A stretch of 64,000 bases of DNA from UBA6623 sp965217195 (lineage in GTDB: Bacteria; Acidobacteriota; Terriglobia; Bryobacterales; UBA6623). The stretch is from positions 124,001-188,000 of the forward strand of contig CBDCHL010000002.1 in assembly GCA_965217195.1 (NCBI GenBank). Reading direction: 5' to 3'. The first letter of the stretch is position 1. The number at the start of each line of letters is the position of its first letter. Under the pieces are notes generated by a model. That model was not told where the DNA came from. It saw only the letters and a program-made list of their open reading frames with translations, and ran no database searches. Of this stretch, positions 8,867-17,265 are shown one piece after another. The position numbers were made by a program, and so were the translations under genes.

Positions 8867-9718
8867 TCACTCACCCATCGCCGCTCGAATCGGTTCGTAA
8901 GGGTCAGTCGGTCCTTTCGTGGGATCGACGTATTTCACCAAGTCCCGAAGAGCAATGACCGTGCAACCTTGCCCTTTGAGGTAGTCCATGTCGCGAACGA
9001 ACTGAGCAGGCTCAGTGCTCACCCAGGGGTGATCGAGCGCAGGCACACCGTGATAGACCAAAACAGCGATCTTGCCGTCAGTAGCCTGCTCGACGGTCCA
9101 GACGAGATTCTCGAAGCACCAGTCCGGTCCGGTATAGCCGGTCGCGGGGATAAGCAATGGATGATCGACTTCCGGGTCATACGCCCGGCCTCCCGCCCCT
9201 TGTCCTACATCCGGAAACTCGGGGCTGACGCCTCGTCGTGCGAATACGGACTGCCTCTCGGCCAGTACTTCCACGACCGGTAGGCTGTGGTGCCAACCCG
9301 GATAAACGAAGGTCGTCGGAGAGGGAATGCCGTGCTCGACGCAGCGTTGCTCGATCAGCTCGAGGTTCACTCGAATGTCGGGTTTCGAGAGCTTCGTCAT
9401 GTTGGGATGGTCGCGGGTATGGTTGCCGATCTCGAATCCCATTTCGTGAATCCGGCGAACTTCATCCCATGACGTGTAACGTTGTTTGTCGACATCGTTG
9501 TGATAACCGAGTCCTTCGGTGACGTAGAATGACGCGCCGAAGCCGTATTCTTGGAGCAGAGGCGCGACATAGGCGAAGTCCGATTTGTTTCCGTCGTCGA
9601 AGGTGAGAACTACGAGGCGATCAGAGATGGGGAGTAGCGCCGTGTCTTGGGGAGCGGCGCACGAGGTCATCCAGGCCGCCATGAGCCACAGAGTCAACGG
9701 CCGGGGTGTGGGCGGCAT
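8867..9718 (-). CDS. Polysaccharide deacetylase family protein (NodB-like), probable lipoprotein
   Basis: A carbohydrate esterase 4 (NodB) domain protein. From the ATG at 9718 the N-terminus is MPPTPRPLTLWLMAAWMTSC, a signal sequence with a possible lipobox (MTSC), so it may be anchored in the envelope; an earlier start at 9757 adds 13 residues. Motif 1 is TFDDG (the metal and catalytic-base Asp residues) and motif 2 is GNHTRDH (the two metal His residues). Later come VYPGWHHS and LVYHGV. The family removes acetyl groups from amino sugars in peptidoglycan or polysaccharide. It is 283 residues long and divergent from the following CoA transferase. Confidence 0.85.
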   Translation of the reverse strand: MPPTPRPLTLWLMAAWMTSCAAPQDTALLPISDRLVVLTFDDGNKSDFAYVAPLLQEYGFGASFYVTEGLGYHNDVDKQRYTSWDEVRRIHEMGFEIGNHTRDHPNMTKLSKPDIRVNLELIEQRCVEHGIPSPTTFVYPGWHHSLPVVEVLAERQSVFARRGVSPEFPDVGQGAGGRAYDPEVDHPLLIPATGYTGPDWCFENLVWTVEQATDGKIAVLVYHGVPALDHPWVSTEPAQFVRDMDYLKGQGCTVIALRDLVKYVDPTKGPTDPYEPIRAAMGE

Positions 9719-9923
9719 GGTTTTGCCTTGCGTCGACCCGTCATTGCGGCGAGCCATCTCGCGCTCTATAATAACCCGCTTCCACCGGCTTTTTGGCAGG
9801 GTGGCCCTGAACCGGTCTAGTTGCCGGTGTCAGAGGCGGGATGTCGCCAAGACCGGCACCACCCCACGCGACACGGGTGCGCCATGTCTCGCGCACGGAA
9901 ACCCGCGGTAGTAATGGAGTCTC

Positions 9924-11117
9924 ATGAACGTTCTTGAAGGCTTGCGGGTCGTTGACCTATCGCTTAACATTGCCGGCCCGTATTGTACGCAAATCCTGGG
10001 GGATCTGGGCGCGGACGTGATCAAGGTCGAGCCTCCGGGCGGGGACCCGGCGCGTCAATGGGGCCCGCCGTTTTGGGGCGGCGACACCCCGCTATTCCTC
10101 TCGTCGAATCGCAACAAGCGGAGTATCGTTGTCAACCTTAAATCGGAAGACGGCAAGGCGGTAGTCGAGCGGATGCTGGACGGCGCGGACATTTTCGTGC
10201 AGGCATTCCGCAAAGGCGTCATTGAGTCCCTGGGTTTCGGCTGTGAACGGCTCCAAGATCGCGACCCCGCGCTCATTTACGTTTCGGTTACGGGCTTCGG
10301 CTCCGAAGGTCCGCTCGCCGAAACCCCGGGCTACGATCCGCTGATGCAAGCCTACAGCGGCATGATGTCGATCACCGGACATCCGGACGGTCCACCTGCT
10401 CGGTGCGGCGCTTCCGTAATCGATTTGGGCACGGGCATGGTCACCGCCCTCGGCATTGTGGCCGCAATCCGCGAACGCGACAAGAGTGGCCGCGGCACCC
10501 ACGTGGAAGCGTCGTTGCTTGATACCTCGTTGTCTTTGGTGAGCTATCACCTATATGCCTATCTCGCCTCCGGTGAGACACCCCAACGCTGGGGTTCGGG
10601 CCTCGGCATGATCACACCTTATGAGGCTTTCCCCACAAATGACGGCGAACTGATGATCTCGGGTGCCAATGACGCGATTTTTGCGAGGTTATGCGAAGCG
10701 TTAGGCCTGGAAGAAACGGCCAAGGATGTACGCTTCAGGGATAACGCGACGCGTATCGCGCACAAGCAAGAGCTGCTCGATGTCCTAACGGCGCGCACCC
10801 GCGAGTTTTCCACGGTGGAGCTTCGAGTTTTGCTTGAACGACACCGCGTCCCCTGTTCGCCGATCCAAAGTATTGATCAGGTAGTCGACGACCCCCAAGT
10901 ACGTGCCACCAAGATGTTGGAGCCCTACCCTCATCCCCGGATTCCCGATTATCGTGACCTGGGGTTCCCGCTCAAGCTCGATGGCGACAGGCCGGGCGCC
11001 CGAACCGTTCCCCCGAAGTCGGGCGAGCACAGCCACCAAGTGCTCGCTGAATTGGGATACAGCAAGGAAGAGATCGAAGAACTCATCAGCACCGGAAGCG
11101 TGGCCGCGGAGGATTAG
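9924..11117 (+). CDS. Family III CoA transferase (CaiB/BaiF/Frc type)
   Basis: A 397-residue protein, the typical length for family III CoA transferases, which move CoA between carboxylic acids through an aspartyl-CoA intermediate. The N-terminus LEGLRVVDLSLNIAGPYCTQILGDLGADVIKVE is the family hallmark. The likely catalytic Asp sits in CGASVIDLGTGM at about residue 172. The C-terminal part carries the usual SPIQSIDQVVDDPQVRA segment. The substrate acid cannot be read from sequence. It stands alone, with no acyl-CoA dehydrogenase or racemase neighbour. Confidence 0.92.
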   Translation: MNVLEGLRVVDLSLNIAGPYCTQILGDLGADVIKVEPPGGDPARQWGPPFWGGDTPLFLSSNRNKRSIVVNLKSEDGKAVVERMLDGADIFVQAFRKGVIESLGFGCERLQDRDPALIYVSVTGFGSEGPLAETPGYDPLMQAYSGMMSITGHPDGPPARCGASVIDLGTGMVTALGIVAAIRERDKSGRGTHVEASLLDTSLSLVSYHLYAYLASGETPQRWGSGLGMITPYEAFPTNDGELMISGANDAIFARLCEALGLEETAKDVRFRDNATRIAHKQELLDVLTARTREFSTVELRVLLERHRVPCSPIQSIDQVVDDPQVRATKMLEPYPHPRIPDYRDLGFPLKLDGDRPGARTVPPKSGEHSHQVLAELGYSKEEIEELISTGSVAAED

Positions 11118-11146
11118 TAGCCGCCGTCCCAGCGTCGCGTCGCTGT

Positions 11147-11414
11147 TTACGGCCGCACGCGTTGATAGCCGTAGAGCCGGCGTGCCGCCGACCCTCCGAT
11201 ATTGCGCACCGAGTGCAAGGCGCCTGCCGGAACGAGGATCTCTTCTCCGATTGCCGGGTGCCGGATCTCGCCCTCGATCTCGAATTCGACGGCGCCCTCG
11301 AGGACCCTGACCAGCTCGTCGGTCGCGTGCGTGAAATCGTCCCAGCATTGGCCCGGCGGATCAACCCACACATCACAGCTAAACCCCCGTGCCCCGAATC
11401 AGCGGCGGTTTCAT
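11147..11414 (-). pseudogene. Small cupin-fold protein, frameshifted near its start
   Basis: The 74-codon frame from GTG 11371 gives a short cupin: VDPPGQCWDDFTHATDELVRVLEG, then AIGEEILVPAGALHSVRN, the two conserved cupin motifs. Normal relatives begin about 15 residues earlier. That start is present in another frame at ATG 11414 (MKPPLIRGTGV), and deleting one T in the run at 11381-11383 would join it to SCDVWVDPP and give an 88-residue protein. It is either a frameshift mutation, an assembly error, or a shortened but working protein. Cupins of this size often bind a metal or small ligand; the substrate is unknown. Confidence 0.6.
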
Positions 11415-11688
11415 CCTGACTCACCGGACACCTCTCTTTGCTCCAGCACCCATCCGGGACTCGCCCAACCACAGCAGCCCCGCGAGCCACCGGCAAACCA
11501 CACGGGGCGAATCGGAATGGCGCTCGGGCTAGTCGAAAAGTTATGCCCGAATGGGTACTTGAGCGTCATTGTTCGCGTGGCCCGATCAGGGCAGAATTCT
11601 CATAGACGATCCATCGCAACGAGCTGCTCTCGCAACGCGGCCGGGTCGTCGCGGAGTTTACTTCGCTTGAAAATATCGGAGAACCGCC

Positions 11689-12420
11689 ATGATCCAAAAA
11701 TCTCTACTCCTGTTACTAGGAATAGCCGCCACGGTTTGGGGACAAGCTGACAAGACCGTCCTCTGCCACGTACCGGTCGGCAATCCTGAAAATGCGCGGA
11801 CGATTGACACCGCCAACCCGAGCGCCCATCTGAACCCTGATACGGGTGAACCGAACAGTGGGCATGAATTAGATTTTCTCGGCCCCTGCGAGGAGCCGAA
11901 TGATCCACCGGATCCACCCGACCCACCGGATCCACCGGACCCGCCGGACCCGCCCGACCCACCGGACCCGCCGGACCCGCCGGATCCCGACGACCCGCCG
12001 GCGCGTTTGAGGGAATCTCGCCGCCGCTTGGTACCGGATCCCATGATCGTCAGCTGCGTGGTGTTTCCGGCATTTCGCAATGACCCGCGTCTGCTGGCGA
12101 ACAACCTGAACGATCACGACGGGCATCTCGTGATTCGCAGTGCTTCTCCCGAAGGGGAAGAAGTGTTCGAAGTCGCGGTCGCCGCCCAGGGTCGAGCCGA
12201 ACTGGGTCTGCCCAACCCGAGCTTCAACGGCTACGTGGAAGTGAAGGCCCACACTGCCGACATTCGATCGGTCGTCGAGTTCGATCTACCCGGAAAGGGA
12301 CTGACCCGGGAGTACGGGCTTCCTTGCTGGGACGATACCGACACCCCCTTGTACGGCACCTGGGGTGTGTTGGAAAGAACCGACCATTCGCTGCGCTGGC
12401 GGCGTGGACAAGATAGATAG
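11689..12420 (+). CDS. Secreted protein with an Asp-Pro-Pro tandem-repeat linker
   Basis: A 243-residue protein with signal peptide (MIQKSLLLLLGIAATVWGQ). Residues about 20-65 form a small Cys-containing module, VLCHVPVGNPENART...AHLNPD...LGPC, of the kind seen at the ends of many extracellular bacterial proteins. Then come nine perfect DPP repeats plus DPDDPP (11902-11997), a stiff acidic spacer. The C-terminal half (about 105-243) is probably a beta-rich domain. No catalytic motif is seen. Its natural terminator (13572-13600) has been separated from the gene by the IS630-type element inserted 18 bp after the stop. Confidence 0.75.
   Translation: MIQKSLLLLLGIAATVWGQADKTVLCHVPVGNPENARTIDTANPSAHLNPDTGEPNSGHELDFLGPCEEPNDPPDPPDPPDPPDPPDPPDPPDPPDPPDPDDPPARLRESRRRLVPDPMIVSCVVFPAFRNDPRLLANNLNDHDGHLVIRSASPEGEEVFEVAVAAQGRAELGLPNPSFNGYVEVKAHTADIRSVVEFDLPGKGLTREYGLPCWDDTDTPLYGTWGVLERTDHSLRWRRGQDR
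11902..11997 (+). repeat. In-frame 9-bp tandem repeat coding for (Asp-Pro-Pro)n
   Basis: Nine consecutive GAY-CCN-CCN units followed by a variant unit and a last DPP. Units differ mainly at third positions (GATCCACCG, GACCCGCCG, GACCCACCG), so the DNA is an imperfect microsatellite-like array able to change copy number in steps of three codons without breaking the frame. Confidence 0.85.
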
Positions 12421-12460
12421 GACCGACGCGTACTCCTATTGAATCTCGCATAATATAGAG

Positions 12461-13479
12461 TTAATCGAGACAAAGAGAAGACTGCTTCCAGAAGGCCGTA
12501 ATCAAGCGGGGTTTGCGGCGCATGCGGCGGAGGGATTTGCGAGCGCGCTCGTCCAGCTCCCAGTAGTCCTTCGGGCAAACGTTGGGCAACTCGTGCTGCT
12601 TCCAGTACGCCCAAATGTATTCCACCGGATTCAGCTCCGGCGCATAGGACGGCAAGAATTCCGTGGCGATGTGGCCTTCGGAGAGTTCGATGAACTCTCG
12701 TACCAGGCGGCTGCGGTGTGCCGGCAAGCGGTCCCAGACGATCAGCAGCGGCCGGTCGATGTGGCGGACCAAAGCCTTCAGGAAGTCGATGACCTCCAGC
12801 TCGCCGATCGCACCGCGATAGAGCCGGAAGTAAAAGTTGCGCAACGTCAGCCCGGCCGACACCGAAAGCTTCTGCCAGTTGAAGTTGAATTGCAGCAGCG
12901 GTGTCTCGCCGCGCGGCGCCCAGGTGCGACAGCGATGCGGCTTCTGACTCAGTCCGCTTTCGTCGATGAAGACGATCGTGCGGCCTTGTTTTTGGGCTTT
13001 TTTTTAGTGGCCGGCCAGGTCTTGCGCTGCCAGTAGCGGATGGCCTCTTCGTTGCGTTCACGGGCTTGGCCGACCGGCCGTTGGGGGCTCCAGTTGAGCG
13101 CCCACAGGATCTTCCAGACATGGCCATCGTGATAGCGCACGCCGAACTCGTCTCCGATCAGACGAGCCACCCGCGGACAAGTCCACAGTGGCGTCGGGAA
13201 GCCGTGCGCCTCGGGCCCTTCGAGCAGCAGCGTCTCGAGGCGTTCGAGCTGCGTGGCGTCCAACAGCGGCTTGCGACCGGCACGCCCGGCCTTGCGGAGT
13301 CCGGCCGCACCCCGCTCGCCATGCTCGCTGACCCAACGGCTCACGCTTTGCTGCGCCGCCTTCACCCGCCGTGCTGCCTCGGATTGACTCAAACCTTCGT
13401 CAACGACCAGCCGCACGGCCTCCAACCGTCTCCTCTCGAGAGCATCAAAATCGCGTCTTACGCCTCTTGGGTTCCCCAT
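12461..13479 (-). CDS. IS630-family transposase, probably made by -1 ribosomal frameshifting
   Basis: The first frame (start ATG 13479 or an upstream start at 13506, stop 12949) holds the paired helix-turn-helix region: LSQSEAARRVKAAQQSVSRW and a second part near LWTCPRVARLIG. The second frame is open from the A8 run at 12998-13005 down to the TAA at 12461-12463. It carries the DDE core: IVFIDESG (Asp), LLIVWDRLPAHRS (Asp) and APELNPVEYIW (Glu). Slippage by -1 on A8-G joins them as TKKKAQKQGRTIVFIDESG. This split is common in IS630 relatives. Without slippage the first frame would stop soon after the junction and give an inactive DNA-binding protein. Confidence 0.88.
12997..13005 (-). promoter_or_regulatory. 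Slippery sequence A8G for -1 frameshifting
   Basis: On the minus strand the codons ACT AAA AAA AAG contain the heptamer A AAA AAG, the classic -1 slip site. Reading -1 from here enters the catalytic frame. No strong downstream pseudoknot was identified by eye. Confidence 0.65.
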
Positions 13480-13571
13480 GTCTGTTAGGACGAGCAGAAC
13501 CCTCAAAAGGTTACTCTATATTATGCGGGAGTCAATAAGTCGCGACGATCGTTGGAGCAGATGCCGGAGAA

Positions 13572-13600
13572 GCCCCGGGGGTGTCCCCCGGGGCCTTTTC
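13572..13600 (+). terminator. Strong Rho-independent terminator
   Basis: GCCCCGGGGG (13572-13581), loop TGT, CCCCCGGGGC (13585-13594), then CTTTTC. It most likely served the DPP-repeat gene at 11689-12420 before the IS630-type insertion. Confidence 0.8.
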
Positions 13601-13689
13601 CATTAGGGCGTGCCGGCCGTTCCGCCACGATTGAGCGGGTTGCGGCCTTTGCGTTCTTCGTTGGTGATGCGCGACACTTTGTAGTTCGC

Positions 13690-14130
13690 ATGGCTTACGA
13701 ATTTCATTACCGCCGTTTGGTTCACTGGCAAGACACCGACCTCGCCGGCATTATTCACTACACGAATTACTTCCGTTATATGGATGAGGCCGAGACGGAA
13801 TTCTATCGCTCGCTGGGGTTGAATAAGCTCAAGGACTCCTCAGCCGCAGGCGTCACCTGCCCACGGGTTTCCGCGACTTGCGATTTCATCAAGCCGACAG
13901 TCTTCGGCGACGAACTCGACGTCCATTTTTGGATTGCCAAGAAAGGGCGTTCGTCGATTGTCTACCGATATTCGTTTAAACGCGGGTCCCAGGCGGAAGA
14001 AGTCGCGAGGGGTCGCGTGACGTGTGTTTTCTCCGCGCGGGGGAGCGACGGCAAGCTGCGATCGACGCCGATCCCTGTGCGGTTCGATCGGCTGTTTGAA
14101 GTTGCCCCTTTCGCGGAAAGTGATGACTAA
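13690..14130 (+). CDS. Acyl-CoA thioesterase, 4-hydroxybenzoyl-CoA thioesterase/YbgC type (hotdog fold)
   Basis: A 146-residue protein from ATG 13690; a longer in-frame start at 13552 would run back through the terminator and is rejected. The signature VHWQDTDLAGIIHYTNYFRYMDEAE contains the catalytic Asp of the 4HBT subfamily (DTDxAGxxHxxNY). The rest fits a single hotdog domain. The family hydrolyses acyl-CoA or acyl-ACP thioesters in the cytoplasm. The chain length and partner are not indicated by neighbours. Confidence 0.9.
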   Translation: MAYEFHYRRLVHWQDTDLAGIIHYTNYFRYMDEAETEFYRSLGLNKLKDSSAAGVTCPRVSATCDFIKPTVFGDELDVHFWIAKKGRSSIVYRYSFKRGSQAEEVARGRVTCVFSARGSDGKLRSTPIPVRFDRLFEVAPFAESDD

Positions 14131-14152
14131 GGCTTGACGAAGCCCGTTCGCG

Positions 14153-14411
14153 CAGGGGCTGTGAAAAAATCGGACACAGTCCGTTTCTATGAATCGGCGG
14201 ATCCATAATACCGCCATGAAAATGGGTGCCGCGGGGACTCCTACCGCCCCTCGATGGCTCGCTCGGCTGGGGGTTTTTCGGGCTGCGCCGTAGTCCACCG
14301 TACTCTCGAAGGGAGATTTCGGAGGAGTTCGCTTGGCGTCGAACCGGTGTGTTGATTCAAGGGAACGGATTCGGGCGGCACTTGGGATAGTCCCCACTTT
14401 TCACAGCCCCT
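14153..14411. repeat. Dispersed repeat element bounded by inverted repeats (family R1)
   Basis: The element is bounded by AGGGGCTGTGAAAA (14153-14166) and its exact complement ending about 14411. Read on the minus strand, its two ends align with the element at 62055-62330 (GGGGACTRTMCC near one end; GGCGGTATTATGGATCC at the other end compared with GCCGCTATGATGAATCC). No ORF of note. It is probably a miniature non-autonomous element; it accounts for most of the gap 14131-14469. Confidence 0.6.
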
Positions 14412-14469
14412 ACTGTCGCGGCTTGAAGCGCCTTCTCGGATTCGTCATGCTGAGGAACTGCTTTTCGCT

Positions 14470-15906
14470 ATGGTTTCCGCGGCACACGCCCACCAACTCG
14501 CGGCTGAATTCATTGAACGGTTGGATGGGGCAAACGTGGAAGGCCGCGCCGCCGCGGTCGACCCGGTCGAAGAACTTTGCCGTCTGGCGACTTCTTCGGA
14601 CCTCGAACAAGCCCGCCGCGGCACGGACGCGCTGTTCCGCGGCATTGTCGAACCGTTAGGGGATCGCTTCGACCCCCGGCTGTGCGACGCCTACATCGAG
14701 CTGTTCAGCGAGGTGATCGATTTTTGCCGGCGCTTGCCCGACGGGCGCACCTTGGACCGGAAGCTCAGCGATTTCGGCTTGAATGATCGGCAAGACCTGC
14801 GTCGACGCGCGGACCGTGTGCGTAGGCCGTCTGCTTTCGATCTCGATCAAACTGCTCGTCCGCGGCGGATCTTCGTTTTATCCCGTGTCACGCTGGGAGC
14901 CGACGTAGCCGTGACCAGCGTCGTGCCGGCCAAGATGAAGCGGTTCGCGCCGGACGCTGAAATCGTCCTGATCGGCGGCCCCAAAACGGCGTCTTTCTTC
15001 GCCTCCGACAGCCGAGTCAGCCACTTACCAATCGATTATCGGCGCGAAGGGACCCTACTTGATCGCCTAAACGCGTGGATCACGTTGACCGATACGTTGG
15101 GCGCGGAGATCGACGGGCTTGCCGAGGACGAGTTCCTGATCGTCGATCCCGATTCGAGGTTGACGCAGCTTGGACTATTGCCGCTGACCCGCGACGACGC
15201 CGGCTATTGCTTTCTGGAAACTCGATCGTTTGGGTCGGAAGAGAGTGGGCCGGACGCACCGTCCGCGAACCCTACGGGGGCGTCTTCGTTACCTGAGTTG
15301 ACCGGTCTGCGTTTACAAACCTTGTTCGGCGAGGACACCGAGCCCGTCTATCCCTATGTCAGTCTCGCGGCGCGAGACCGCGGGCTGGGCCTAAGCGTGC
15401 GCGAAGCTTGCGGGCCTCGGCTTGCCGCGGTCAATCTCGGGGTGGGGTCAAACGAGGCGAAACGGCTCGATGACGAATTCGAGCGAGAGTTGACCGGCTC
15501 ACTCGTCGGCAAGGGCTATCGAGTGCTTCTTGATCGCGGAACGGGAGAAGAGGAATTGGCGCGTATACGCCGTCTGGAATCTTCCCTGATTGGACGGGGG
15601 CTTTCGGTGAGTCGAATTCGCCGCGATCGAATCCAACCTGCCGACGTTATGAGCTGGGAAGGCAGCTTAAGTGCGTTCGCCGGCTTGATTTCGGCGAGCG
15701 TCCTCTATGTCGGCTATGACTCGGCGGGCGGGCATCTGGCCGCCGCGCTGGGCGTACCCGCGATTACTGTCTTCGCCGGCGCACCCAATCTCCGCATGAG
15801 GGAGAGATGGTCGCCCTGGGGGCCGTCCAGGACCGATGTCGTTGACGTGGGACCCGAAGAAGAAGCCGCCGGCGTTCTCCGCCGTGTCGAGGAGTTCGTG
15901 CCTTGA
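14470..15906 (+). CDS. Glycosyltransferase family 9-like protein (heptosyltransferase fold)
   Basis: A 478-residue protein. The N-terminal 125 residues are helical and charged and have no clear match. Then follows a GT-B-like fold: RRIFVLSRVTLGADVAVTSVVPAKMKRFAPDAEIVLIGG (residues about 135-173) and, near the C-terminus, LYVGYDSAGGHLAAALGVPAITVFAGAPN, which matches the GT9 nucleotide-sugar site (D-S-G/A-x-x-H-x-A-A-A-L-G-x-P). It probably adds a sugar in LPS core or a related envelope glycan. It overlaps the next glycosyltransferase by a few bases, so the two are co-translated. Confidence 0.75.
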   Translation: MVSAAHAHQLAAEFIERLDGANVEGRAAAVDPVEELCRLATSSDLEQARRGTDALFRGIVEPLGDRFDPRLCDAYIELFSEVIDFCRRLPDGRTLDRKLSDFGLNDRQDLRRRADRVRRPSAFDLDQTARPRRIFVLSRVTLGADVAVTSVVPAKMKRFAPDAEIVLIGGPKTASFFASDSRVSHLPIDYRREGTLLDRLNAWITLTDTLGAEIDGLAEDEFLIVDPDSRLTQLGLLPLTRDDAGYCFLETRSFGSEESGPDAPSANPTGASSLPELTGLRLQTLFGEDTEPVYPYVSLAARDRGLGLSVREACGPRLAAVNLGVGSNEAKRLDDEFERELTGSLVGKGYRVLLDRGTGEEELARIRRLESSLIGRGLSVSRIRRDRIQPADVMSWEGSLSAFAGLISASVLYVGYDSAGGHLAAALGVPAITVFAGAPNLRMRERWSPWGPSRTDVVDVGPEEEAAGVLRRVEEFVP

Positions 15907-16979
15907 GAATCGCGCTCGACGCGACGCATAGTCTGGGCTCGAAACCTTCCGGCGTCGCGGTCTATTGCTCGAATCTGATCGCCGCTCTGATACGAGCCGC
16001 ACCTCGCGATCGAATTGATCTTTGTTACCGATCGAACCGCTTTTTTCGGGCTCTCGGAACTTCGCCGCCCGGACCGAATTGTTCTCGAAAGTTGCTGGAA
16101 GAGTTCAGTTGCTATCTATTCCGCGGGCAGGTCGATCTGTTCCACGGTCTGAATCAACGCTTACCGCGTTGCCGTTTTCGGCACGCGGTCGCGACTTTCC
16201 ATGACCTCTTCGTCATCAACGGCGATTACTCGACGCCGGAGTTTCGCGGCCGTTTCACTTCGCTGGCGCGCGAAGCGGCGCAGCGAGCCGACCACATCAT
16301 CGCGGTCTCGCGCTATACAGCGAATCAGGTGGCCGCGCATCTCGGTTTCCCCCCTCAGCGCATCCATGTCGTCCACCACGGCGTGAACCCGGTTCGACGC
16401 GTGGGGGAGGACGACTTGGCGGCCTTTCGGAAAGAAGAGGAACTGCACGCGCCTTTTCTGCTGCACGTCGGGGCAATCCAGCGACGCAAGAACGTTACAA
16501 GGATTCTGGAAGCCTTCGAACGCCTAAGGCCGCATTATTTGCTCGTCTTGGCCGGTTCGGCCGGCTACGGCGCGGACCAAATCATGACGCGCATCGAGGC
16601 GAGCTCGGCACGGGACCGGGTGCGCATCGTCGGCTATGTCGATGATGACTCGTTGGCGAAACTCTACCGTGCCGCCCAGGCCCTGATTTTTCCGTCGCTC
16701 GAGGAGGGGTTCGGTTTGCCCGTTCTCGAAGCGATGTCGGCGGGATTGCCTGTCGTGACGTCGAACCGCTCGGCGATGCCTGAGATCGCGGGAGAGGCGG
16801 CTCGACTCGTTGACCCCGACGATACCAATTCGATCGAGGACGGGATTGTCGAGGTGTTGGAGGACGAGGACCGCCGGGCCGAGTTACGCGAAAAGGGGAT
16901 TGTCCGGGCGGCGCAGTTCAATTGGACGAAGGCGGCAATCGAGACGCTACAGGTCTACGCCAAGGCGTCGGAGGGCTGA
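15903..16979 (+). CDS. Glycosyltransferase family 4 protein
   Basis: A 358-residue GT-B enzyme starting at TTG 15903, which overlaps the stop of the preceding gene. The N-terminal acceptor domain is MRIALDATHSLGSKPSGVAVY; the linker ADHIIAVSRYTANQVAAHLG is followed by the donor domain with HVGAIQRRKNVTRILEAF and the E-x7-E motif ALIFPSLEEGFGLPVLEAMSAGLPVVTSN. It probably transfers a hexose from a nucleotide sugar during envelope polysaccharide assembly, with the upstream GT9-like enzyme and the downstream ligase. Confidence 0.9.
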   Translation: MRIALDATHSLGSKPSGVAVYCSNLIAALIRAAPRDRIDLCYRSNRFFRALGTSPPGPNCSRKLLEEFSCYLFRGQVDLFHGLNQRLPRCRFRHAVATFHDLFVINGDYSTPEFRGRFTSLAREAAQRADHIIAVSRYTANQVAAHLGFPPQRIHVVHHGVNPVRRVGEDDLAAFRKEEELHAPFLLHVGAIQRRKNVTRILEAFERLRPHYLLVLAGSAGYGADQIMTRIEASSARDRVRIVGYVDDDSLAKLYRAAQALIFPSLEEGFGLPVLEAMSAGLPVVTSNRSAMPEIAGEAARLVDPDDTNSIEDGIVEVLEDEDRRAELREKGIVRAAQFNWTKAAIETLQVYAKASEG

Positions 16980-16987
16980 TGCGGCCC

Positions 16988-17146
16988 GGATACATAGCCC
17001 AGAGCGCAAGCGACAGGCCAGGGGCCGGCAACCGCAATGCGCCGCGGCACCCGTCTCCCGAACCGGCGCACGCGCCGGCATAGTCTTCGGTTTACTCGAA
17101 ACGGTTGCGCTCTTGGCCCGTCGCTTGCGCTCTGGGCGATGTATCC
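16988..17146. repeat. 159-bp element with 30-bp near-perfect inverted repeats
   Basis: GGATACAT-(A/C)-GCCCAGAGCGCAAGCGAC at 16988-17017 is repeated in inverted form at 17117-17146 with 28 of 30 bases matching. Further inward, GGCAACCGCAATGCG and GGTTGCGCTC partly pair, and AACCGGCGCACGCGCCGG forms an inner hairpin, so an RNA copy would fold into a long stem. It fills the gap between the GT4 gene and the O-antigen ligase. It is probably a miniature inverted-repeat element. Confidence 0.7.
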
Positions 17147-17265
17147 GCGTTCTGAATTGTGTGCACGGACGCGAGGGGCGATTCTTTCACAGCCCTCAAG
17201 GGCGGGGCTCCCGGCCGACCCCGCCGGCAACCCGCTCCGATCGAAATACCTTACCCTTGAACTCT

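Larger units (their letters stand above)
12439..13535 (-). mobile_element. IS630-family insertion sequence, 1097 bp
   Basis: The ends are 23-bp imperfect inverted repeats: both outer ends begin TTGA and share CGCATAATATAGAGT (left 12439-12461, right 13513-13535, two mismatches). They are flanked by TA at 12437-12438 and 13536-13537, the target dinucleotide duplicated by IS630/Tc1-type elements. It carries one transposase split over two frames. It lies between the DPP-repeat gene and a strong terminator without harming a coding region. Confidence 0.9.

Noticed and set aside
13552..13689. 5' extension of the thioesterase frame
   Set aside because: Runs back through a strong terminator hairpin.
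16810..17265. 5' extension of the O-antigen ligase frame
   Set aside because: Overlaps the GT4 gene and an inverted-repeat element; the sequence is low complexity and the membrane protein starts at about 17266.
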